A stretch of DNA of 64,000 nucleotides, from positions 97,698 to 161,697 of the IMG/VR virus record IMGVR_UViG_3300034110_001237; one strand, 5' to 3'. Shown here piece after piece: positions 50,315-58,989 of this stretch (its first letter is position 1; every line of letters begins with the position of its first letter). The translations under genes and the position numbers were made by a program. The notes beneath the pieces were generated by a model. The model saw only the letters and a list, made by a program, of their open reading frames with translations, did no database searches and had not been told where the DNA came from. Origin of the DNA: a virus.

Positions 50315-50335
50315 ATGTCTAGCGATGCGTCTTAA
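50315..50335 (+). CDS. minigene MSSDAS (6 codons) with full-length SD
   Basis: TAAGGAGGT (50302-50310), a nine-base match to the anti-SD of 16S rRNA, is followed after 4 nt by ATG and five codons to TAA. A strong terminator follows. A short transcript with maximal ribosome binding and almost no coding content is noteworthy. Confidence 0.45.
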   Translation: MSSDAS

Positions 50336-50362
50336 TTCATAATTTTTTATGCAAAAAATCTT

Positions 50363-50392
50363 GCACTGAATAGCTATCTATTCGGTGCTTTT
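50363..50392 (+). terminator. intrinsic terminator
   Basis: GCACTGAATAG-CTAT-CTATTCGGTGC, an 11-bp hairpin, then TTTT. Confidence 0.88.
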
Positions 50393-50417
50393 CTTATTTC
50401 AATAATAAAAGGATATC

Positions 50418-50975
50418 ATGATGACTAATTTCAAAAAAGAAACTCAAAAGGAATTGGCTAAAGCGGTTGGATCTTTGAAAATAACCATTGCCAAAATCAG
50501 AACAGGTCGAGCACATCCTAGTCTATTAGATTCTGTAATGGTTGATCATCTCAATACCAAGACACCGATTAAACAAATGGCAAGCATTGTTGTTGAAGAC
50601 GCTCGCACACTCAAAGTGGTGGCCTTTGATAATAAGTTGATGGGTGCGGTAACCAAATCAATCTTGAATGCTGGCTTAGGACTAAACCCCTCCAATACTG
50701 GTGCGGCCATCTATGTTCCTTTGCCTATTATGACGGAAGATACTCGAAAGATGTATATCAAGCAGTTGCGACAAAGCATTGAAAATTCCAGAATTGTAGT
50801 TCGCAATCTCCGTCGAGATGCGTTCTCTATTTACAAAAAGCAATTGAAAAATAAAGAAATCAATGAAAATGATGAGCGACGACTCAGTAACTCGATTCAG
50901 AAAGAAATTGACGCGACTATGGCGATTATTGATGGACTTTTGGAACAAAAAGAAACAGAAATTATGGCGATTTGA
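50418..50975 (+). CDS. frr: ribosome recycling factor
   Basis: AAAGGA precedes the ATG. 185 aa, the usual RRF length. KIRTGRAHPSLLD (residues ~27-39), LNPSNTGAAIYVPLP (~94-108) and MTEDTRKMYIKQL (~110-122) are RRF hallmarks of the head and tail domains. The protein frees ribosomes from mRNA with EF-G after termination. An RRF in a phage is rare. It may ensure recycling, or favour phage messages. Confidence 0.97.
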   Translation: MMTNFKKETQKELAKAVGSLKITIAKIRTGRAHPSLLDSVMVDHLNTKTPIKQMASIVVEDARTLKVVAFDNKLMGAVTKSILNAGLGLNPSNTGAAIYVPLPIMTEDTRKMYIKQLRQSIENSRIVVRNLRRDAFSIYKKQLKNKEINENDERRLSNSIQKEIDATMAIIDGLLEQKETEIMAI

Positions 50976-50977
50976 TG

Positions 50978-51006
50978 TTGATTTTATAAGCTATATTTGC
51001 TATAAT
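50978..51006 (+). promoter_or_regulatory. sigma-70-like promoter of structured RNA
   Basis: TTGATT (50978-50983), 17 bp, TATAAT (51001-51006), starting just after the frr stop. Confidence 0.82.
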
Positions 51007-51012
51007 AGCTTT

Positions 51013-51411
51013 GTTGTAAAAATTCGAGACAGCCTTCTTATTAGAGGTGTTTCGATGTGGAAAGCAGGTGATCAACCATAGTTTAGCCTTGAGTTCTAGG
51101 TTACTTGCTTAAAAAAATCAAAGGTGATGTCGCTGCTTAGGGATCTTTTGTGGATGACATGAAGTAACAAAATGAGAGGCTGTCCAGAGAGAGGCAAAAT
51201 CAAAAAAAGAAACAGCAACATGCGGCTAGTCCAGACGAATGTTGTGCTACCACCCCCGACGCTTCCAACGAAAAGAAGGTCAAACTGGATAATACAACTT
51301 GATTGCTTCCACCATGAGAGATTGTGTGTCAGGTCTTTATTAAATGGCATTCATCGCCGCCTGATTTTTTATTTCTAAGAAGACCACTAAATTCGTTAGT
51401 GGTCTTTTTTA
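51013..51411 (+). ncRNA. long structured RNA, about 400 nt
   Basis: No plausible coding frame between promoter and terminator. Helices: CGAGACA with TGTTTCG plus CCT/AGG (about 51024-51054), AAGCAGGT with ACTTGCTT plus AACC/GGTT (about 51061-51110), and further GC-rich sections (ACCACCCCCGACGC region). Composition is richer in GC than the neighbours. Unrecognised; not tmRNA, 6S or RNase P RNA by inspection. Confidence 0.72.
51381..51411 (+). terminator. intrinsic terminator
   Basis: AGACCACTAA-ATTCG-TTAGTGGTCT, 10 bp, then T6. Confidence 0.9.
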
Positions 51412-51440
51412 TTGCTAAAAAAAACTATTTATGGTATTAT
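51412..51440 (+). promoter_or_regulatory. sigma-70-like promoter of seven-gene array
   Basis: TTGCTA (51412-51417), 17 bp, TATTAT (51435-51440). Confidence 0.72.
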
Positions 51441-51463
51441 TGCAATAATTTATTGGAGAGATT

Positions 51464-52246
51464 ATGAGTTTTAAAGCAGATATACAGAAATTTAGTTATC
51501 ATGAATGGAGCCAGTTTCCGGCAGAATTTCATGTAGCTATTAAAATGAAATTACTTACGTTGCTTAAAACTGTCTGCAACATCGATCTATCCACAATATC
51601 TTATGATGATGCAAATTATTTTCAATTCGACAGTGATTATAAACAACATCAGAAAATTAAATATCATTTTAATTATACAGGAACAGATGCTGGTGAAGCG
51701 GAAGCTCTTGTTATATTGAGTGGAGAACGATTTTTAGTCACTTTTCAGTTTTACAAAAAGGAAAAGCACCCTAACCTTCCAGCCGGAGCCTATTGTGTCG
51801 ATATCGACGTAGATGAATGGTTAAGATATATTCGTGCAGAATTTGAGACTCGCTATGATTTTGGCTGGAAATTGAGTAATCCGAAACATCGTGCGACTTT
51901 CTTTTTTTATAAAGTTCTTGATAAAAATCTTAAACTAAGCACAGTTATCAATTGTATCAATAGAAATAGTCGTAAAACACATACTTTGCTTAAACCAAAA
52001 GATCTTCCATTCTTGTTTTTTGAAAACAATCATCACTTTTATGACACGTTGAAAGAAATGTTAGAGTGTTGCGAGATGCAACCGAATCTATTCTATTCTG
52101 TATTTGCAGAATACCCAGATCATGTAGAATTAGCATCAAGCAGTGAATCTGTAAAAAAATTTCTGACCTTATACCATGACCAATTTACAAGGGATTCTTC
52201 GATTGTTGAATCAAGGCTTCTTTTACTCGAAATGCAGGCTATTTAA
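51464..52246 (+). CDS. group-B paralog 1 of 7, 260 aa
   Basis: TTGGAGAG RBS. First of a tandem array of about 250-268-residue soluble proteins. Common plan: N-terminal helix, helix with LL[KQ]xx[CY]xIDL, strand, V-x-[VI]D-x-[DN]-[LW] block, helix near the end with F[AP]EYP and a final VESRLLLLEMQAI. This copy is the most divergent and lacks the usual DHDLNF string. Function unknown. Confidence 0.85.
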   Translation: MSFKADIQKFSYHEWSQFPAEFHVAIKMKLLTLLKTVCNIDLSTISYDDANYFQFDSDYKQHQKIKYHFNYTGTDAGEAEALVILSGERFLVTFQFYKKEKHPNLPAGAYCVDIDVDEWLRYIRAEFETRYDFGWKLSNPKHRATFFFYKVLDKNLKLSTVINCINRNSRKTHTLLKPKDLPFLFFENNHHFYDTLKEMLECCEMQPNLFYSVFAEYPDHVELASSSESVKKFLTLYHDQFTRDSSIVESRLLLLEMQAI

Positions 52247-52247
52247 T

Positions 52248-53045
52248 ATGACCACTATTCACACACAATTACTGATGAGCAAAAACATTCATAAGTTTGA
52301 TGATGATCTTAACAATCAAATCATTGAAAAGCTTTTACACATATTACAGTCTATTTTTGATGTCGATTTAATGATTGAATATAAAGATTTCATGTTAAAA
52401 CCAGTTTCATTTGGTATGGCTATTCATGTTGAATACTCGTTTAAATATGGAATGGTGTCTGTGTTAGCAAAAAATAATGAGATGACTGTTTCTTTTGTTT
52501 TTGATCGAGATAAATGCAATAATCTTTATATTCCATTTAACTGCACACGGTGCGAAGTTCTTGTTGATGATGATCTAAACTTTGAAAAAGCTGTTTTTAA
52601 TTTCTATTCAACCATTAATAAACCTAAAATTGAAACTAAATACGCTTCAAAATATGTCGGTTCAGTTTTGGTATCAGATCCTCATCATGCGACTATTGAT
52701 ATTCGTCGGACGATAGATAAACAAGGGAAATTTTCTACATGGATTACTTATGACAATTTTTATTCAAAACTGGGTGATTATACAGAATTAAATATTTCAG
52801 AATTGCATAAAGTATTCTTTACACCAGATAAGCATTTTGAAGAGTTCTTTGTTAAAATAATGATGACATTAAAGACACGGCCTCAAGAGTTTTCTTCTGT
52901 CTTTACTGATTACCCAACCCATACTCAAATTATGCACAATAAAACATTAGCGGTTAACTTTTTGAATTTGTTAGGCGATGACTATTTTAATCGTTTTCAT
53001 GTGTTGGAAGCTAACCTGTTATTACTTGATATGCAGGTCATATGA
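52248..53045 (+). CDS. group-B paralog 2 of 7, 265 aa
   Basis: The ATG follows the previous stop by 1 nt; the SD is AGG in ATGCAGG, the Met-Gln codons of the previous gene. Contains VLVDDDLNFEKAVFNFYS, FSSVFTDYP and the tail EANLLLLDMQVI. Function unknown. Confidence 0.85.
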   Translation: MTTIHTQLLMSKNIHKFDDDLNNQIIEKLLHILQSIFDVDLMIEYKDFMLKPVSFGMAIHVEYSFKYGMVSVLAKNNEMTVSFVFDRDKCNNLYIPFNCTRCEVLVDDDLNFEKAVFNFYSTINKPKIETKYASKYVGSVLVSDPHHATIDIRRTIDKQGKFSTWITYDNFYSKLGDYTELNISELHKVFFTPDKHFEEFFVKIMMTLKTRPQEFSSVFTDYPTHTQIMHNKTLAVNFLNLLGDDYFNRFHVLEANLLLLDMQVI

Positions 53046-53046
53046 C

Positions 53047-53832
53047 ATGACTACACTCTTAGATAGAATTTCAATCATACAAAAAGAACAGCTTCCTGAT
53101 GATCTTGATTTTGACATTTCAAGTAAATTAAAAACATTGTTGAAAATTACTTTTAATGAAAACTTGTCAGACCCATATGATCTGAATTGTATTGAGCTTT
53201 TAGAGGTTTTTATTTATGACAACAATAAAAAAATAGACATTTCGTATTTTTTCAAATTTGGTATAGCTTTAATTTATTTTCATCGTGATCTTGGTATGTT
53301 GAAAGTTTTATTTCTATGTAATCAAAATAATAATAATTTATATAATTGTGATGTCAATTATGAAGTAGTTGTTGATGACGACCTTAATTTTCAAAGTTTC
53401 TCATTCTGGCGATTATTTGAATTCTCGAAGGACTTTAGAGACAATAAAAAATATACGGCGGCATGGTCAAACTTATTATTTCATATTGAAATGGATAATT
53501 TTTTCAATTTTAGTAAAAATTTTCTATATCGTAATGAAGAAAGTTATAATATATCACCAGATGATAAAAAAAATCTTTTTGATTATGGACTAAATCCTGT
53601 TTTTTATCTTTCTAGCCGTCATTTTGATGAGTTGTTGTTAAAATTTTTAAAATATTGCATAGTAAATACTCAACATTTTTATGTTATGTTTCCTCATTAT
53701 CCAAATCATATTTGCTGTATGCAATCACTCAGTAAAACAGTTGACTTGTTAAATATTTTTTGTGAAGAATATAGAGACAATTTGACAATTTTGGAGTATA
53801 ATCTCTTATTACTTGATATGCAGGGCATTTAA
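53047..53832 (+). CDS. group-B paralog 3 of 7, 261 aa
   Basis: Starts 1 nt after the stop of paralog 2 (TGAC then ATG). VVVDDDLNFQSFSFW, FYVMFPHYPNHI, then EYNLLLLDMQGI. More divergent, with Asn-rich segments. Function unknown. Confidence 0.85.
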   Translation: MTTLLDRISIIQKEQLPDDLDFDISSKLKTLLKITFNENLSDPYDLNCIELLEVFIYDNNKKIDISYFFKFGIALIYFHRDLGMLKVLFLCNQNNNNLYNCDVNYEVVVDDDLNFQSFSFWRLFEFSKDFRDNKKYTAAWSNLLFHIEMDNFFNFSKNFLYRNEESYNISPDDKKNLFDYGLNPVFYLSSRHFDELLLKFLKYCIVNTQHFYVMFPHYPNHICCMQSLSKTVDLLNIFCEEYRDNLTILEYNLLLLDMQGI

Positions 53833-53833
53833 A

Positions 53834-54598
53834 ATGACTAACATCTATGACGCAATGGTACACTTTAAAAAGACCAAAGAATCTCTATGGGGGATTAGTC
53901 CATTGGTTAGCTCTAAACTTGTGCCCTTATTTCAACAGGCTACTGGCATAGAGCTTCTGGGTGATGAACAGCATTTCACCAACAATATCAGCGTCTGTGG
54001 TTTGGAAGTCGCTATGGATTACTTCTTTAAATACGGCTCAGCCACATTAAGTTTGAAAAATGATGAGCTAGAAGTAGGTTTTTATTTTATTAATAAACCA
54101 GATGATGTTTATCCGACTCCCTTTGATGCCAAACAATGTAGGGTTTATATTGATCGTGATTTTAACTTTAAACAGGCTATTTTCAATTATCATGTTAGTT
54201 TTTCCAAAGCTCTTCTAAATAATTATGACAAAAGTGCTGTATATGCAGCCATTAAAATTCAAAAAATCATTGAACAGGAATCAACAAGAACTACTTTTGG
54301 CTATCAAAATCTACTTTCTAAAGCAAAAGAGTATACGTCACTTCATGATAAAGGGCTTGATGAGGATTTCTTTGAAACTGATGTGAAATTTGAATTGTTT
54401 TTTGTTAAGTTCATGGAAACTTGTGCTAAAAGACCTTACGAGTTCTATGAATTATTTCCAGAATATCCAAGCTATATTGATTTCATGGAAAAGATGTACA
54501 AAGCAGTTGAATTCTTGAACCTATTTAACTTCCAATACATTAATCAGTTTGAGGTGTTAGAATCTAAACTTATCTTACTTGATATGCAGGTTATTTAA
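53834..54598 (+). CDS. group-B paralog 4 of 7, 254 aa
   Basis: Stop-to-start distance 1 nt, SD in the preceding ATGCAGG. VYIDRDFNFKQAIFNYHVSFS, FYELFPEYPSYIDFM and ESKLILLDMQVI. Function unknown. Confidence 0.85.
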   Translation: MTNIYDAMVHFKKTKESLWGISPLVSSKLVPLFQQATGIELLGDEQHFTNNISVCGLEVAMDYFFKYGSATLSLKNDELEVGFYFINKPDDVYPTPFDAKQCRVYIDRDFNFKQAIFNYHVSFSKALLNNYDKSAVYAAIKIQKIIEQESTRTTFGYQNLLSKAKEYTSLHDKGLDEDFFETDVKFELFFVKFMETCAKRPYEFYELFPEYPSYIDFMEKMYKAVEFLNLFNFQYINQFEVLESKLILLDMQVI

Positions 54599-54599
54599 T

Positions 54600-55406
54600 A
54601 TGAAAACAATTTATGAGCAATTGATGGAATTGAAAGATGTAAAAAGTCTTCATAGATCGGAGACAACTTTATTTTTAGGTGCCGATTGTATTGTTGGTGA
54701 CGATGTTATTGATGATATTTTAGTTAACGAGAAACTTATAGAGTTGTTTTACAAAGCTTACAGTATTCAAGAACCCCTTGAACAAATTTTTTTTGAGAGG
54801 AATATATCATCTATTGGCCTTCGAATAAGTGTCGCTTATAATTTTCAGTATGGTTCAGTTCACCTTGCAGTTGAAAACAACAAACTATTAGTGACTTTTT
54901 ATCATAAAGATGACTGGTTTAAAGCTCCATTTGGAGCAGATCGTTGTATGGTTTCTGTAGATCATAATTTGAATTTTATTCAATCTGAATATTCTACTTA
55001 TTTTGCATTTTTAAACAGTGTTCTGCATAACAATGGTGGGTATGCTGGATATAACCATATGCAGATTAAACAATTTACTGATTCTGCTGGTACACGCAAT
55101 CAACTTGCTTTTTGTCACCCTGATGACAATGACGATTTATTTAAAGCAGCACCAGAAGGCAAGCTGGATAAACGTTTTTCTATACCCAATGTTCAATTTG
55201 AGAATACATTTCTTCAAATTATTGATTTTGTGACAGATAGACCGCATGAATTTTATGCTATTTTTCCTGAGTATCCAAGTTTTTCTGAATGCGTAGATAG
55301 TGCAGATGGAATTATTAACTTTGTTAACTTATTTGTTGAACAGTATTTTAATGACAATGAACGCTTACAACAACACTTGTTATTACTTGATATGCAGGCG
55401 ATTTAA
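54600..55406 (+). CDS. group-B paralog 5 of 7, 268 aa
   Basis: Starts 1 nt after the previous stop. VSVDHNLNFIQSEYSTYFAF, FYAIFPEYPSFSECV and QQHLLLLDMQAI. Function unknown. Confidence 0.85.
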   Translation: MKTIYEQLMELKDVKSLHRSETTLFLGADCIVGDDVIDDILVNEKLIELFYKAYSIQEPLEQIFFERNISSIGLRISVAYNFQYGSVHLAVENNKLLVTFYHKDDWFKAPFGADRCMVSVDHNLNFIQSEYSTYFAFLNSVLHNNGGYAGYNHMQIKQFTDSAGTRNQLAFCHPDDNDDLFKAAPEGKLDKRFSIPNVQFENTFLQIIDFVTDRPHEFYAIFPEYPSFSECVDSADGIINFVNLFVEQYFNDNERLQQHLLLLDMQAI

Positions 55407-55407
55407 T

Positions 55408-56163
55408 ATGATGACACTTTATGAACAGTTTACTGCAGTTAGAACAGCCGAGAAAAACTGGATGTATAAACCTGATGTTCAACAAAAATTGATTGATATA
55501 TTTAAAATCGTTTGTAACATCGATCTTTCTAGTGAAGAGATTCCATTTAAACCAGATGGTGGATCTTTTGGAATGGAAATTGTGTATAACTATAAATTTA
55601 AATATGGTAGAGTCTATGTTCAAACTGAAAAACAAGAAATGCAAGTTATGTTTATTTTTGATAACCCTCATGAATTAAATATTCCTTTTACGAATCATTC
55701 ACGATCAAACCGTTGTACAGTTAAGGTTGATCATAATTTGAACTTTATAGAAGCTCGTTTTGGTTTTTACAGGTCTTTTTCCAATAGAACATTGGTTAAA
55801 GATGTCTCTGGTTACGTTTTATTTCGTTTTGAAACCATAAACGATGGTACTAACATCTTTAATAGTGTTTCTTACAGTTACAGCATGGAATCGGATGACT
55901 ATATAGATTTAATTCCCTATGGTCTTATCGATTATTCAATACCTAATAATGACTTTGAACAAATATTAATGGATTTTATGACTTTTTGTTCCGAAGAACC
56001 AGAAGATTTCTATAACGTTTTTGTTGAATATCCGAATTACGATGATCTTATGACCAGCGTTGACAACTTGGTTATATTCTTAAACCTTCTAAAACAACAA
56101 TACATTGAAAACAGAGAAATTTTGCAATCACGTATATTGTTATTAACCATGCAGGCAATCTAA
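55408..56163 (+). CDS. group-B paralog 6 of 7, 251 aa
   Basis: ATG ATG at 55408, 1 nt after the previous stop. VKVDHNLNFIEARFGFYRSFS, FYNVFVEYPNYDDLM and QSRILLLTMQAI. Function unknown. Confidence 0.85.
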   Translation: MMTLYEQFTAVRTAEKNWMYKPDVQQKLIDIFKIVCNIDLSSEEIPFKPDGGSFGMEIVYNYKFKYGRVYVQTEKQEMQVMFIFDNPHELNIPFTNHSRSNRCTVKVDHNLNFIEARFGFYRSFSNRTLVKDVSGYVLFRFETINDGTNIFNSVSYSYSMESDDYIDLIPYGLIDYSIPNNDFEQILMDFMTFCSEEPEDFYNVFVEYPNYDDLMTSVDNLVIFLNLLKQQYIENREILQSRILLLTMQAI

Positions 56164-56165
56164 TT

Positions 56166-56930
56166 ATGACCACTTTCTATGATAGACTTTTATTTGCAAA
56201 AGATTCAACTGACTTACTTTCCGATATTTTAGATGAAATCAGTCAAAAATTACTGCAATTATTGTATGAGTCTTGTCATATTGATTTATCTCATATTGAT
56301 GAACCATTCGTGATGGCTCATCTCGGTACAGATAAAGACTTACATATTCAATACAATACTGTTTTTGGTGGAGCTAACTTTTCATTATTATCTTCTACAC
56401 ATGAGCTAGAGGTTGAATTTGATTTTTCAAAGGAATACCCTACAGACTACTATTACAAGTCAAAATATTGTTACCTAGAAATTGATAATGATATGAACTT
56501 AAAAAAAACTAGATTCAACAACGCTTTTCCATTTTCAAAAGCTGTTTTGGACGGTGCGTATGCTAGTCATGTTTTTTCTTCTCTTCGTATTGATACTTAT
56601 GTTGACTATCTATCAAATGTGTCGAAACATTTTAGTTATGAAAACTACCTCTATCATACATTTCCAAAAGATATGCGAGCTTATGGATTGAGTGCTTATT
56701 TTTATTTTACGAATAAAGATTTTGAAGATCTGTTAGCCACTTTCCTATTTCTTGCGGGTAATCATCCTTTTATCTTTTATGAGTTCTTTAAAGAATATCC
56801 AAGCTATATTGACTTAATGAACAGTATTGATCATATGATTCAATTTTTGGAACTTTTCAAAAACCAATATATTAATGATCCTGATTTATTAAAATCAAAC
56901 ATATTGTTAATTGAAATGAAGTTAATTTAA
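56166..56930 (+). CDS. group-B paralog 7 of 7, 254 aa
   Basis: 2 nt after the previous stop. LEIDNDMNLKKTRFNNAFPFS, FYEFFKEYPSYIDLM and KSNILLIEMKLI: the tail keeps Met but has lost Gln. Last of the array; 63 nt then separate it from the sirtuin. Function unknown. Confidence 0.85.
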   Translation: MTTFYDRLLFAKDSTDLLSDILDEISQKLLQLLYESCHIDLSHIDEPFVMAHLGTDKDLHIQYNTVFGGANFSLLSSTHELEVEFDFSKEYPTDYYYKSKYCYLEIDNDMNLKKTRFNNAFPFSKAVLDGAYASHVFSSLRIDTYVDYLSNVSKHFSYENYLYHTFPKDMRAYGLSAYFYFTNKDFEDLLATFLFLAGNHPFIFYEFFKEYPSYIDLMNSIDHMIQFLELFKNQYINDPDLLKSNILLIEMKLI

Positions 56931-56993
56931 TTGACAAAATTGACATCAAAGTCATTTTAAATTAAACTTTCAAAACAACTATGAGGTGTTTGA

Positions 56994-57812
56994 ATGCTGG
57001 AGCGTATATTTAAAGCAAAAACTGATTATGACAAAGCTATTTTGGATAAAGTCGATGTGGCTGATTATAAACCCAAGATCACCTTCTTTACTGGCTCAGG
57101 CATCTCTCAAGAGAGTGGTTTGGAGACGTTTCGTTCCAGTGATGGTCTATGGTGTAATCACCGCGTCGATGAAGTAGCCACGGCCAAAGCTCTTCAAAAA
57201 GACTTTAAGAAAGTAAACAACTTTTTCAATGACAGACGTAAAGAAGTGTTGGCTGCTCAGCCTAATCGATCTCATCACATCCTAAAAGAACTAGAACAAT
57301 ACTTTGAAGTCATTGTAGTCACCCAAAACGTGGATGATTTGCATGAGCGAGCTGGTAGTTCAAAGATCTATCATTTACATGGTGAAATCATGCGTTCTCG
57401 CCCGGTCGGCAACTCAAACGTGTTCTACGACCAGAAGAAAGATATTAAGGTTGGTGACAAGTGCATGTTAACTAGATCACAAATTAGACCGCACATTGTT
57501 TTATTTGATGAGATGTTGGACGATGGGATCTTGTCAAACGCTCGAAAGCATATCAGAGAGTCCGATGTGTTTGTGGTAGTGGGTAGCAGTTTACAAGTTG
57601 AACCTGCAGCTTCTCTGGTGGTTGAGGGCTTTGGTTTGCGTGATTTTGTTTTGGTCGATCCAAACACTGTCTTTATGAAGTACAATGCCAACTATGTGCA
57701 TGTTAAAGAAAATGCCTCAGTAGGACTTGAAATGATGTTGCCTCAGTTAATTATTAAAGCTGGCTTGCTTCAAGCAGATTTCAAAGCAAACAAAGAACGA
57801 TTGAAACCATAG
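56994..57812 (+). CDS. CobB-type sirtuin (NAD-dependent deacylase), 272 aa
   Basis: GSGISQESGLETFR (residues ~34-47), FFNDRRKEV (~76-84), TQNVDDLHERAG (~110-121), YHLHGE (catalytic His, ~127-132) and GSSLQVEPAASLV (~205-217) follow the order of CobB. ETFRSSDGLW matches the class III bacterial type, but the Y-x-x-R deacylase specificity motif reads F-x-x-R. The four zinc-ligand Cys are absent, so it lacks a structural zinc. Likely removes acyl groups from lysines using NAD+, in the cytoplasm. Target unknown. Confidence 0.92.
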   Translation: MLERIFKAKTDYDKAILDKVDVADYKPKITFFTGSGISQESGLETFRSSDGLWCNHRVDEVATAKALQKDFKKVNNFFNDRRKEVLAAQPNRSHHILKELEQYFEVIVVTQNVDDLHERAGSSKIYHLHGEIMRSRPVGNSNVFYDQKKDIKVGDKCMLTRSQIRPHIVLFDEMLDDGILSNARKHIRESDVFVVVGSSLQVEPAASLVVEGFGLRDFVLVDPNTVFMKYNANYVHVKENASVGLEMMLPQLIIKAGLLQADFKANKERLKP

Positions 57813-57822
57813 GAATTTTATT

Positions 57823-58923
57823 TTGTTTAATTTATTTAAGCGTTTTAAATCAAAGCTATACCCTGCTGGTTTCTGGTGTGGTGCTATCTTTGTGAGTAAG
57901 AACAATATTAATGTCGATAGTGGTATTAAAACTATTTATTCTTGTGCTTTTTTTGATTTTAACATTGAGCTTGAATATGATATATATGATTATACGACTA
58001 ACATATTAGGTGTAAGCACAATTTCTTTTAAAAATACCATTATCAACAAAGAAAATCATAATTTAAAATTAACAAAATTGTCGCCTATTGAATATGCTAA
58101 AAAATATTTTAACAATACCATTAAATATATTCAAACACTTAATACAGATTCTTTAACTGTTTCATTACCATTTTTTCAAACAGAAGCATTGAGACAATCA
58201 AAAAGTATTTGTCTCAATTTGGCTTCTATCTACACTTATGGAAGTATTTATAACGTTATGGTTAGGCAAGATGAAACAGCTAGCTATAATTCTTATTTAA
58301 ATAGACACAAAAAACTGCTTTTAAATACTTTTCAAATTATTACTTTTAATAATATGGTATTTAATTATATTTATACAACTGAATATAATCACCTTTCAAA
58401 AATATATAAAAATAGATTTGAACAAATTGAAAAAATTAATATTGAATTAACAATTGTCCTAAAAAACAATCTTTTTACATTACAAGAATATAATTCCAAA
58501 GATCCATCTGTTCTTGTTAATCATGATAAAAATGCTTTCTTGTTATATCAGGTTATTAAATCTGAAAAATACTATTTTGGTTCTCATTTTGAACATGTCG
58601 ATGAGTTATTTAATAATATTTCAATAGGTTTATTCTGGCATGTTGATTTTCAGCATAAGCAAAGCTCCTTACATATTTTAATTTATGATGATGATAAATT
58701 TATTCAAGAATACAACCATTCAATGGAGACTAAATTTAACGATGACTTGTTAGATGTTAATTATTATTCAGGCTATATCAATAATATTGTGGATAAACTA
58801 ATTCATTGTTATTATCCAAGACGAAAAATGATTGAGTTAATGGACAGTGAATCATTGCTTGACACCTTTGATGGAACATTGAATGAAGATGAATATTATT
58901 TATTTAAAATGATTAATATCTAA
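57823..58923 (+). CDS. group-C paralog with phi-x-x-M tail, TTG start, 366 aa
   Basis: TTG at 57823 (AGGAA 8 nt upstream) starts a frame reading MFNLFKRFKSKLYPAGFWCG; no upstream ATG fits. Helical-strand mix with ISIGLFWHVD, HILIYDDDKFIQEYNHSME and a DEYYLFKMINI end. Full-length paralog of 58990. Function unknown. Confidence 0.83.
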   Translation: MFNLFKRFKSKLYPAGFWCGAIFVSKNNINVDSGIKTIYSCAFFDFNIELEYDIYDYTTNILGVSTISFKNTIINKENHNLKLTKLSPIEYAKKYFNNTIKYIQTLNTDSLTVSLPFFQTEALRQSKSICLNLASIYTYGSIYNVMVRQDETASYNSYLNRHKKLLLNTFQIITFNNMVFNYIYTTEYNHLSKIYKNRFEQIEKINIELTIVLKNNLFTLQEYNSKDPSVLVNHDKNAFLLYQVIKSEKYYFGSHFEHVDELFNNISIGLFWHVDFQHKQSSLHILIYDDDKFIQEYNHSMETKFNDDLLDVNYYSGYINNIVDKLIHCYYPRRKMIELMDSESLLDTFDGTLNEDEYYLFKMINI

Positions 58924-58989
58924 AAAAAACAATGATTTTGACATTTTATTTTAAGTTGGTAGACTTTTTAAAGCATTAAGGAGTCTTCT

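Noticed and set aside
51013-51411. RNase P RNA or 6S RNA
   Set aside because: None of the conserved core strings I know of is present.
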